DNA of 5,086 nucleotides from Syntrophomonadaceae bacterium (GTDB lineage: Bacteria > Bacillota > Dethiobacteria > DTU022): positions 1 to 5,086 of the forward strand of contig PWSG01000153.1 of the NCBI GenBank assembly GCA_003564055.1, given 5' to 3'. The position numbers and the translations under genes are program-made. Each line of letters starts with the position of its first letter. Position 1 is the first letter of the stretch. The notes below the pieces were generated by a model. The model was not told the DNA's origin, did not search any database, and saw only the letters and a program-made list of their open reading frames with translations. Positions 1 through 4,338 of this stretch are shown here, one piece after another.

Positions 1-68
1 AAGGGCACGGCATCCTAATGATCGATCGGGAACTGGCCGCAAGAACATTTACCCCCGAAGCAGAATAA
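1..68 (+). CDS. C-terminal end of an unidentified protein (5' truncated)
   Basis: The frame that begins at base 3 stays open from the window edge to a TAA at 66-68 and encodes GHGILMIDRELAARTFTPEAE. The mix of hydrophobic and charged residues and the codon choice look like a genuine protein end, whereas the other two plus frames give an immediate stop or an AT-rich low-complexity reading. Only about 21 residues are visible, which is too few to name a family. The gene is followed by a T-rich stretch and then a palindromic repeat, so it probably ends a transcription unit. It could be a chance open frame, but the composition changes sharply to AT-rich directly after the stop, which favours a real gene end. 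Confidence 0.5.
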   Translation, partial: GHGILMIDRELAARTFTPEAE

Positions 69-82
69 AAATTAATCAAGAC

Positions 83-120
83 TTAGCAAATAAAACCTTG
101 ACTTCGCTAACTTTCTTTTT
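83..120 (+). terminator. Possible weak intrinsic terminator after the first gene
   Basis: TTAGC (83-87) and GCTAA (106-110) form a short stem, followed by the pyrimidine-rich CTTTCTTTTT (111-120). The stem has only five pairs with two G-C pairs and a loop of 18 bases, so it is marginal. Its position just after the TAA at 66-68 is right for a terminator. The much longer hairpin of the downstream repeat (131-193) could do the job instead. Confidence 0.3.
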
Positions 121-130
121 AATTATTTTT

Positions 131-211
131 GGGGTCAGTCTTCAAATATTTACTATCTGGCGATTTAATAAGTAAATTTTGAAGCCTGACCCCAATTATT
201 AAACTTATTTT
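131..211. repeat. Palindromic interspersed repeat, copy 1
   Basis: The left arm begins GGGGTCAG at 131 and runs to 154. The right arm runs from 171 to CCTGACCCC at 185-193. The arms pair over about 23 positions with one mismatch and one bulged base (147), around a 16-base loop. The right flank to 211 is shared with a second copy at 2145-2175: 28 of 31 bases agree and all three differences are transitions. GGGGTCAGG-type palindromes of this kind are, from memory, typical of short repeats mobilised by IS200-like REP-associated (RAYT) transposases, but no transposase is present here. The repeat abuts the stop codon of the minus-strand DUF2284 gene, so its hairpin would also form at the 3' end of that mRNA. 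Confidence 0.75.
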
Positions 212-749
212 ACTTGATCATTAGGAAGGCATAGCGGTTCATTTCCTGATTGTAGTCGCACAAAACCTCGATTGGATAACCTGCACTCCGAACTGTAGAA
301 AACACGTCAACAGCTAGCGATTCCGGTCCGGGACGGGAGTCGTCCTTGTTTATACAGGCTAATCTTGACCCTTTACATTGACTGCAAAGACGGCATTCGT
401 CCATAAAAAGCATGAATGCCTTCTGATATCCGGCCCAAAAAACTTCACGTTCAAGTTTAACCAGTTCTTTTTCAAGCTCCCTGCTCCAGGGCACACGGTC
501 TTCAGGACGGACAAATTTTTTCACAAAATGAAAGATAACTGCATCTTCATATTCAGAAAAAAAAGCCCTGCACTCTTCTACCGAAGGCACCTGTGGCGGA
601 CAAGAACCCTTCTTGCCATAGCTGGAGCAACCAAACTGGCACTTAAATCGCACCCAGTGGGCAACTTCAATTTGTGATGCTTTTATCCAGCGAAAGTCTG
701 TATAGTTGAAAGATGCAAATATTGCTTCCAGTTTGCTTTGGCAAGATAT
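210..749 (-). CDS. DUF2284 cysteine-rich, probably iron-sulfur protein
   Basis: This resembles the DUF2284 family (predicted metal-binding proteins of unknown biochemical role). Counting from an ATA start at 749 it is 179 residues. The N-terminal part holds the family signature WVRFKCQFGC followed by YGKKGSCPP (Cys37, Cys41, Cys50) and Cys60. A second cluster, C-x2-C-x2-C-x6-C at Cys119, 122, 125 and 132, looks like a ferredoxin-type iron-sulfur site. The end NRYAFLMIK matches the usual family ending. No signal peptide or membrane segment is seen, so it is probably cytosolic. The first standard start in frame is GTG at 651-653, but that falls inside the WVRFKC motif and would remove about 32 residues that look like family sequence (for example FRWIKASQIEVAHW). 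A strong SD (GGGAGG, 759-764) lies 9 bases before the ATA, so I extend the gene there. It diverges from the RnfD-like gene. A redox role is an inference from the cysteines. Family call strong; start uncertain. Confidence 0.85.
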   Translation of the reverse strand: MSCQSKLEAIFASFNYTDFRWIKASQIEVAHWVRFKCQFGCSSYGKKGSCPPQVPSVEECRAFFSEYEDAVIFHFVKKFVRPEDRVPWSRELEKELVKLEREVFWAGYQKAFMLFMDECRLCSQCKGSRLACINKDDSRPGPESLAVDVFSTVRSAGYPIEVLCDYNQEMNRYAFLMIK

Positions 750-758
750 TGTAATCAG

Positions 759-764
759 CCTCCC
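759..764 (-). promoter_or_regulatory. Shine-Dalgarno site that argues for a non-standard start
   Basis: Read on the minus strand this is GGGAGG preceded by a run of A. It lies 9 bases before ATA (747-749), 3 bases before ATT (753-755) and directly next to CTG (756-758), all in frame with DUF2284. No ATG, GTG or TTG occurs in frame between this site and the GTG at 651-653, which is more than 100 bases away. The site therefore supports initiation near 749 at a rare codon, or marks a start codon that has been lost. Confidence 0.6.
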
Positions 765-784
765 TTTTTTTAAATAAATTACAG

Positions 785-814
785 TTTATATTAAAGCCTT
801 ATTAAATTTAATAA
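785..814 (-). promoter_or_regulatory. Candidate weak promoter for the DUF2284 gene
   Basis: On the minus strand, TATAAA (785-790) serves as the -10 and TTATTA (809-814) as a poor -35, with an 18-base spacer. A transcript would start near 778, giving a leader of about 29 bases to the ATA. The -35 match is weak. The AT-rich setting and the overlap with a perfect palindrome are the main reasons to list it. Confidence 0.35.
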
Positions 815-815
815 G
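798..815. promoter_or_regulatory. 18-base perfect palindrome, possible operator
   Basis: CTTATTAAATTTAATAAG is a perfect two-fold palindrome. It overlaps the candidate -35 and spacer of the DUF2284 promoter, which is where a repressor would bind. Its centre, TAAATTTA, also occurs in the 12-base palindrome at 3058-3069 upstream of the protease gene. Chance palindromes are commoner in AT-rich DNA, so the regulator is hypothetical. Confidence 0.45.
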
Positions 816-1056
816 CCTGGTCATATGATCGATTAAAATGACAAGACGCATTTTTTGGATATGCAATAAACAGATCTTAAATTATTTGTTAACGGATTAC
901 TAATGAGGCATAAGTGATAAAAGTAAATCCCTGTAATTTTTTTTACCAGCACAAGCGCTTTCTTCAGGGCATGCTGATATTGACAGCATAATCAGTATAT
1001 GCCCTACTGTCAAGCTTGTTATATTTTATTAAATAATATCTTTCAGCTCGTTTATG
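816..1056. other. Gene-free region upstream of the RnfD-like gene
   Basis: About 240 AT-rich bases without a supportable gene. The only ATG-led frame of note (838-903, 21 codons) has no ribosome binding site. The stretch contains an eight-T run (near 938-945), the small palindrome AAGCGCTT (953-960) and the interleaved inverted repeats at 966-1013 listed separately. A small RNA could be hidden here, but no promoter and terminator pair is evident. Confidence 0.5.
966..1013. repeat. Two interleaved inverted repeats (alternative hairpins)
   Basis: Pair A is AGGGCAT (966-972) with ATGCCCT (999-1005), extended inside by CTGAT (974-978) with ATCAG (991-995), giving 12 base pairs with an internal asymmetry. 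Pair B is TTGACAG (980-986) with CTGTCAA (1007-1013), 7 base pairs. The 5' arm of B lies in the loop of A and its 3' arm lies just outside A. A simultaneous pseudoknot would need a single base (1006) to span a 12-pair helix, which is implausible, so the two structures probably exclude each other. The element lies 44 bases before the -35 of the rnfD promoter, so it may instead be an upstream DNA-binding site. Confidence 0.5.
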
Positions 1057-1086
1057 TTGCCTGCCTGGACTATTATGTTCTATAAT
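1057..1086 (+). promoter_or_regulatory. Sigma-A-type promoter for the RnfD-like gene
   Basis: TTGCCT (1057-1062) and a perfect TATAAT (1081-1086) are separated by 18 bases. Transcription would start near 1093, giving a short leader of about 22 bases that carries AAGGAGG (1101-1107), 7 bases before the ATG at 1115. The structured repeats at 966-1013 would therefore lie outside this transcript. Confidence 0.65.
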
Positions 1087-1114
1087 AATAATATATTAAT
1101 AAGGAGGTATATTT

Positions 1115-1966
1115 ATGAAAATGATGAAGGGCATGCTTATTGCCCTGGCGCCGGCAGCGCTATTTTCCATATACTCATACCGCCTCAGTGCGGTGCTTTT
1201 AATAGCGGTAAGTATAGCCGCAGCAGTAGGTTCAGAAGCAATATACCAATACCTGGCAAAAAAACCGCTTAAGATTAAGGACTTAAGCGCCGTTGTTACC
1301 GGGCTGCTTCTGGCCCTGACACTTTCGCCATCACTGCCTCTTTATGCAGCAGGAGCAGGAGCAGTTTTCGGCATCGTAATCGGAAAACAGGTTTTCGGTG
1401 GCTACGGGAAAAACATTTTCAACCCGGCTCTATTCGGGCGGCTTTTCATAATTTACGCCTTCCCGGGGACAATGAGCCCCTGGCTGGCACCGGTTGACCT
1501 GAGCACAACTGCCACACCGCTGCAAATTATCCGCAGCGAAGGCACCCTTACTCCGTTATCCGATCTTTTTCTCGGGACCATTCCAGGCAGCCTTGGCGAA
1601 ACATCAGCCCTGCTGCTGCTCCTCGGGGCAGGCTACCTGATTTATAACCGTTTTGCCAACTGGCGCATCCCGCTCAGTGTTATCGCCGCTGTTGTTCTTG
1701 TTTCCCTTATAACCGGACAAAACGTCCTCTTTCACCTTTTTTCCGGCAGCCTGATTATCGGAGCCTTCTACATGGCCACCGACCCGGTCAGCTCTCCTAA
1801 AACCCAGCTGGGACGTTACATTTTTGGTTTTGGTGTAGGTTTGATTATTATTTCCATGCGCCTCTGGGGCTGGCTGCCCGAAGGAACAACCTTTGCCATT
1901 ATCGGCATGAACCTGCTGGTTCCGCTGATTAACCGCTATACCAGGCCAAAATCTAAAACCGCTTAA
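1115..1966 (+). CDS. rnfD: RnfD/NqrB-family membrane subunit, standing alone
   Basis: This is a 283-residue polytopic membrane protein of the RnfD/NqrB/RSXD family. In Rnf and Na+-NQR complexes the subunit carries a covalent FMN and takes part in electron transfer coupled to ion movement. Visible family motifs are FGGYGKNIFNPALFGRLF (94-111), STTATPL (130-136), GETSALLLLLGAGYLIY (161-177) and MATDPVSSP (220-228). Thr134, in the AT-P-L context, is the expected phosphoester attachment site for FMN, which normally needs an ApbE-type flavin transferase. Hydrophobic segments span most of the chain. It is somewhat shorter than typical RnfD (usually above 300 residues by recall). AAGGAGG 7 bases before the ATG fixes the start. 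No rnfC, G, E, A or B gene lies on either side: the left neighbour is divergent and the right neighbour converges, so it has its own promoter and is apparently monocistronic. The family call is secure; membership of a complete Rnf complex is not shown. Confidence 0.9.
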   Translation: MKMMKGMLIALAPAALFSIYSYRLSAVLLIAVSIAAAVGSEAIYQYLAKKPLKIKDLSAVVTGLLLALTLSPSLPLYAAGAGAVFGIVIGKQVFGGYGKNIFNPALFGRLFIIYAFPGTMSPWLAPVDLSTTATPLQIIRSEGTLTPLSDLFLGTIPGSLGETSALLLLLGAGYLIYNRFANWRIPLSVIAAVVLVSLITGQNVLFHLFSGSLIIGAFYMATDPVSSPKTQLGRYIFGFGVGLIIISMRLWGWLPEGTTFAIIGMNLLVPLINRYTRPKSKTA

Positions 1967-1970
1967 GCAA

Positions 1971-2035
1971 TAAAAAGACCAGGTTGGAAATTTTCTTTGC
2001 CAGATTTGCAGCAACTAAATATTCAAACCTGGTCT
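1971..2035 (-). terminator. Long-looped intrinsic terminator in the convergent gap
   Basis: AGACCAGGTTGGAA (1976-1989) pairs with TTCAAACCTGGTCT (2022-2035) with one mismatch, around a loop of about 32 bases. Read on the minus strand, the stem runs straight into TTTTT (1976-1972), fitting a terminator for the protease gene that stops at 2185. On the plus strand the stem is followed by AATTAAAAATT with no T-run, so it is a poorer terminator for the rnfD gene, although its hairpin lies 10 bases after that stop. Confidence 0.55.
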
Positions 2036-2098
2036 AATTAAAAATTGACCCAAAACATAATCAAGTTCATTTTAATTATAACGCCTTGATTTAAGATC

Positions 2099-2175
2099 GG
2101 GGTTGGGTTACAAATCCCCGAATCAAAATAATAAGTTCAGTAATGAAACCTGACCCCAACTATTAAACTTGTTTT
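2099..2175. repeat. Palindromic interspersed repeat, copy 2 (diverged)
   Basis: The right part (2145-2175) matches bases 181-211 at 28 of 31 positions, including CCTGACCCC (2149-2157) and the following TATTAAACTT. The left end GGGGTTGGGTT (2099-2109) pairs with AACCTGACCCC (2147-2157), where the two non-standard pairs are G-T wobbles. End to end this copy is 59 bases against 63 in copy 1, so the outline is conserved while the interior differs. A competing short stem, CGGGG (2098-2102) with CCCCG (2116-2120), sits inside. Like copy 1 it lies directly after the stop codon of a minus-strand gene, in the same orientation. Confidence 0.65.
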
Positions 2176-2184
2176 TTTGGTGGT

Positions 2185-2955
2185 TCAGTTATATCCGATT
2201 GCTTCTAAAAAGCGTTTCAATTCAGCGGCGGAAACAGCCAAGCCTCTTACTTCTGCAGGGTCACTGTTTCTTAAGGTAGCGAAAATTACACCTACCACTT
2301 CCCCCTGCTCATTAAAAACCGGGCTGCCGCTGCTGCCAGGGTAAATCATTGCCGAGACCACCAAAAAAGGGATATCGCTAATCCAGTTTTCACGATGACC
2401 CACAACTTCCCCCTTGTTTGCAATACGGGCAAACTGCAGGGGATTGCCGATTACAAGGACTTCCTGATCAGGATACACAGGGACATCGGAGATTGACACG
2501 GTAGGAAGACCCTCGGCCTGAAATTCGATTATTGCAAGGTCTGCGTTTCGATATACAGTCCACTGCTGTGCAGTGAAAGTGCCAATGTTGGTGAAAGAAA
2601 CCCTAATAGAGTTGGCATCTTCAACCAGGTGCCGGTTGGTAACCACCAGGCCATCCGCCTGGATATTAAAACCTGTGCCGCGAACCTGCCCCCGCGGGGC
2701 ACCCGATCTCCTGTCAACATGCACCTGGACAACCGAATTTCTCAGCTCTTCAACCAGTGGATCGTCAGCAAGAGCCCAGGATTCCTGTAGAAAAGTAAAA
2801 GCAGGTCCGGTAAAGATAGCCAGCCAGCGGCCGGTTACCGAAAAAAGAAATACCAGGGCCAGAAAAAGAGCGACCACACCAATAAAATAGCGGCGGGTTC
2901 TATGCCACGCAAAAGACTCTTCTTCGTGGTCTAGATCTTCTTTTCCCTCATACAT
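2185..2955 (-). CDS. Membrane-anchored trypsin-like serine protease without PDZ domain
   Basis: This is a 256-residue S1/HtrA-like protease. An acidic N-terminal tail is followed by a single membrane anchor (about 24-42, FIGVVALFLALVFLFSVTG), which should place the catalytic domain outside the membrane. The triad is readable: His109 in VVTNRHLVEDA, Asp139 in RNADLAIIEF, and Ser209 in YPGSSGSPVFN. The motif is GSSGSP rather than the common GNSGGP, but the catalytic Ser and the following Gly are kept. The chain stops after the protease domain, so the substrate-binding PDZ domain of DegP/HtrA is missing. ATG at 2953-2955 is the first standard start but has no good ribosome binding site. The frame stays open and coding-like for another 19 codons up to GTT (3010-3012), 9 bases after AAAGGAG (3022-3028), so the true N-terminus is probably longer (about 275 residues). 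Transcription is likely from the promoter at 3081-3109. Its substrate is unknown. Confidence 0.88.
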   Translation of the reverse strand: MYEGKEDLDHEEESFAWHRTRRYFIGVVALFLALVFLFSVTGRWLAIFTGPAFTFLQESWALADDPLVEELRNSVVQVHVDRRSGAPRGQVRGTGFNIQADGLVVTNRHLVEDANSIRVSFTNIGTFTAQQWTVYRNADLAIIEFQAEGLPTVSISDVPVYPDQEVLVIGNPLQFARIANKGEVVGHRENWISDIPFLVVSAMIYPGSSGSPVFNEQGEVVGVIFATLRNSDPAEVRGLAVSAAELKRFLEAIGYN

Positions 2956-3021
2956 ACGGTTTAATTCTTCTTTAAGTTCACGGTCGTGATCTTCATCCCT
3001 GTATCGGTTAACCGGATCTCA

Positions 3022-3028
3022 CTCCTTT
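3022..3028 (-). promoter_or_regulatory. Strong Shine-Dalgarno site with no standard start at the right distance
   Basis: On the minus strand this reads AAAGGAG. Nine bases on is GTT (3010-3012), in frame with the protease, and an in-frame TGA (3019-3021) lies just upstream. Between GTT and ATG (2953-2955) the frame has no ATG, GTG or TTG, yet it encodes a charged sequence (RDEDHDRELKEELNR) that continues smoothly into the acidic tail. A perfect palindrome, CGGTTAACCG (3005-3014), covers the GTT. Another reading is a four-codon GTG-led leader (GTG overlapping the SD, ending at TAA). Confidence 0.55.
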
Positions 3029-3057
3029 AAAAAGCTTACAAAGCCGCAGCAAATTCC

Positions 3058-3069
3058 TGTAAATTTACA
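3058..3069. promoter_or_regulatory. 12-base perfect palindrome at the start of the protease leader
   Basis: TGTAAATTTACA is a perfect palindrome lying about 5 to 16 bases after the predicted transcription start (near 3074) of the protease gene. That is a classic position for a repressor operator. It shares the TAAATTTA core with the 18-base palindrome at 798-815. I do not recognise the regulator. Confidence 0.4.
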
Positions 3070-3080
3070 AGCTGCTCTTC

Positions 3081-3110
3081 ATTATACTTTTATTCATTGT
3101 CGGAGACAAT
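3081..3110 (-). promoter_or_regulatory. Sigma-A-type promoter for the protease gene, with a dyad over the -35
   Basis: On the minus strand TTGTCT (3104-3109) and a perfect TATAAT (3081-3086) have an ideal 17-base spacer. The -35 lies inside a perfect dyad: ATTGTC (3096-3101), three bases, then GACAAT (3105-3110). A protein bound there would block RNA polymerase. The transcript would start near 3074, leaving about 60 bases to GTT 3012 or about 120 to ATG 2955. Confidence 0.7.
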
Positions 3111-3254
3111 CAGGGTATTATTATCAAAAAGATATAATCCTGGGCAGGGTTAATTTAAACCTATTCTATATTCATATTTAGCTGCCCTACCAATTTAGCC
3201 GGATCTTAGCAGTATTTTAAATCGTAATTTTTTTATCTTTTTGCAAATCCCAGG
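3111..3254. other. Middle of the divergent control region; no gene seen
   Basis: This AT-rich stretch separates the two outward-facing promoters of the protease gene and the 80-residue gene. I find no coding frame, strong hairpin or repeat in it. There is a T-rich tract (near 3226-3242) about 15 bases upstream of the plus-strand -35, which could act as an UP-like element. Confidence 0.4.
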
Positions 3255-3283
3255 TTGTTAGTAATTATCGCAGCAGGTATAAT
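3255..3283 (+). promoter_or_regulatory. Sigma-A-type promoter for the 80-residue protein
   Basis: TTGTTA (3255-3260) and a perfect TATAAT (3278-3283) are separated by exactly 17 bases. Transcription would begin near 3290, directly ahead of GAGGTGA (3291-3297), leaving a leader of about 38 bases before the ATG at 3328. Confidence 0.7.
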
Positions 3284-3290
3284 TGTAATT

Positions 3291-3327
3291 GAGGTGAGAG
3301 GCAGCTTTTCAGCAAATCTGCCGGATA
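3291..3327 (+). promoter_or_regulatory. Distant Shine-Dalgarno site bridged by a hairpin
   Basis: GAGG (3291-3294) is the only good SD before the ATG at 3328, but 33 bases separate them. In between, GGCAG (3300-3304) pairs with CTGCC (3318-3322) and TTT (3306-3308) with AAA (3314-3316), leaving a 1x1 mismatch and a five-base loop. If this 23-base hairpin folds, the linear gap becomes 5 plus 5 bases, close to normal spacing. Similar SD-to-start bridging hairpins are known in phage T4 (genes 25 and 38, by recall). No standard start codon lies at the unfolded spacing in this frame. Confidence 0.5.
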
Positions 3328-3570
3328 ATGGATAAAGATAAAAAACCTTTCCGGTCGCAGGACCGGGAACTCTTGAAGAAAAAGATTCACCGCGCCCTGG
3401 TTGAGGCGCGCAAAGCCCAATACCGGGGCGATGAAGAAACCGCCCGGAAAATTGTGCAAAAAGTTATGGCCGAAGCTGCTCCCGCCGCCCTGGAAGCAAG
3501 CAAGGAAGGCAGTTTTAACTGGGTTGTCGAGGCTTTAAAACCTCTCGATGAACTTATGCTGCCTGATTGA
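3328..3570 (+). CDS. Small helical protein of unknown function
   Basis: I do not recognise this 80-residue protein. It is highly charged and free of cysteine, with no signal peptide or membrane segment, so it should be cytosolic. A lysine-rich start is followed by two likely helices (about 11-32, DRELLKKKIHRALVEARKAQ, and 34-50, GDEETARKIVQKVMAEA) joined by a YRGD turn. This gives a helix-hairpin pattern reminiscent of a single TPR-like repeat. A third amphipathic segment (63-76) ends at LMLPD. Codon use and the purine-rich first positions look like a real gene, and it has its own perfect-spacing promoter at 3255-3283. ATG at 3328 is the only standard start in frame, because a TGA at 3295-3297 closes the frame upstream. 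It converges on the Yip1-family gene, with only 12 bases between the stops and no clear terminator. Confidence 0.75.
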   Translation: MDKDKKPFRSQDRELLKKKIHRALVEARKAQYRGDEETARKIVQKVMAEAAPAALEASKEGSFNWVVEALKPLDELMLPD

Positions 3571-3582
3571 AGACCATGATCA

Positions 3583-4182
3583 CTAACCTGCTATCATTGC
3601 AAGCACAACGGCAACCACAATTACAACAGGGATAGCGACAATAATTAAAAAAGAAATAAAGTAAGCAAGGATGCTAATGCCCGTTGTTAGCCCGTGGCTT
3701 TCACGAACAGCTAAAACCTGCAAAACAAGGATCCAAATCGATATACCGAAACCAAACAGGCCGCTTAGAAAAGAACCAAAGCCGCCAAGCACGCTGGCAA
3801 TTAAGGATAAAGGCACATTAAAGATGGTAGGAAAATTTGCAAAGGTATAGGCAGAAAAGAAATTCCAGTATCCCCCACTGCCGCCAAACAACCTGGCAAA
3901 AAGGTGCAGCACAAAAGAGAGAATAAGCAGCATGACCACGGTGAAAAAAAGCCCTGCAACAAATAAGATACTCAAGGGAACATAGAAAGGAAACATCGTC
4001 ATGAACTCTTCAACATCTGCCATTGTTCCCGGTTCAAAGATTGCAGCAATTGCAGTTAAGACAGCTACCCCGATATAAACCAAAAGTGCCCAACCTACAG
4101 GCCTTTCAATGGCAATTTCGTTTAAAGTAGCAACCGGGCTTGCAATCACGCCATAAAGCCAGTCAAACAACTTGTCTCCCAT
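3583..4182 (-). CDS. Yip1-family integral membrane protein
   Basis: This 199-residue protein fits the bacterial Yip1 domain family, whose biochemical role is unknown. The start MGDKLFDWLYGVIASPVATLNEIAIERP matches the usual short cytoplasmic amphipathic lead (LFDWLYGVIASP). About five hydrophobic segments follow (30-49, 66-96, 108-134, 140-158, 168-197). The stretch between FNVPLSLIASVLGGFG (121-136) and ISIWILVLQVLAVRESHGLT (147-166) looks like the family core. AGGAGG (4191-4196) lies 8 bases before the ATG, fixing the start. The gene lies 151 bases downstream of sppA on the same strand. No convincing promoter of its own is visible in the AT-rich gap, so co-transcription with sppA is possible. 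An envelope-related role is inferred only from its neighbours. Confidence 0.82.
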   Translation of the reverse strand: MGDKLFDWLYGVIASPVATLNEIAIERPVGWALLVYIGVAVLTAIAAIFEPGTMADVEEFMTMFPFYVPLSILFVAGLFFTVVMLLILSFVLHLFARLFGGSGGYWNFFSAYTFANFPTIFNVPLSLIASVLGGFGSFLSGLFGFGISIWILVLQVLAVRESHGLTTGISILAYFISFLIIVAIPVVIVVAVVLAMIAG

Positions 4183-4305
4183 GATAAAGTCCTCCTGACC
4201 ACTTTTCTGTAGATTAAAATAAATTTTAAATTTGTTTTATATGTTCATCCTTAATAAATCCGGCGGCAAACACCTGCTGGCATTCCTACCTGTTTTGTTT
4301 AAGAT

Positions 4306-4338
4306 AAAAAATGATTTGGTAACCGTGCGCTTTTTACC
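4306..4338 (-). terminator. Possible weak terminator at the end of sppA
   Basis: On the minus strand a five-pair stem, GGTAA with TTACC (4334-4338 and 4318-4322), is followed seven to twelve bases later by TTTTTT (4306-4311). The stem includes the sppA stop codon, is weak and does not abut the T-run. At most it would give partial termination before the Yip1-family gene. Confidence 0.25.

Noticed and set aside
131..211. CRISPR array
   Set aside because: Only two distant copies of the repeat with no regular spacers and no cas genes.
378..677. Plus-strand open frame of 99 codons opposite DUF2284
   Set aside because: It is antisense to a well-supported gene, lacks an SD, and its composition (Phe and Lys rich) mirrors the opposite strand.
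838..903. 21-codon ATG-led frame in the gene-free region
   Set aside because: No ribosome binding site, AT-driven composition and no family resemblance; expected by chance.
980..1008. TTGACA at 980-985 as a -35 for rnfD
   Set aside because: At 16-18 base spacing the -10 would be CCTACT or similar, lacking the key A; the TTGCCT/TATAAT pair at 1057-1086 is far better.
966..1013. True H-type pseudoknot
   Set aside because: One base (1006) would have to cross a 12-pair stem, which is sterically implausible; alternative hairpins are more reasonable.
1054..1272. Plus-strand frame overlapping the start of rnfD
   Set aside because: It begins inside the promoter region and reads the rnfD sequence out of frame; no SD.
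1604..2014. Minus-strand frame of 136 codons over the end of rnfD
   Set aside because: It lies opposite the conserved C-terminal half of the RnfD-like protein and has no family-like motif.
2573..2890. Plus-strand frame opposite the protease
   Set aside because: Shadow of the protease coding sequence; no initiation signals.
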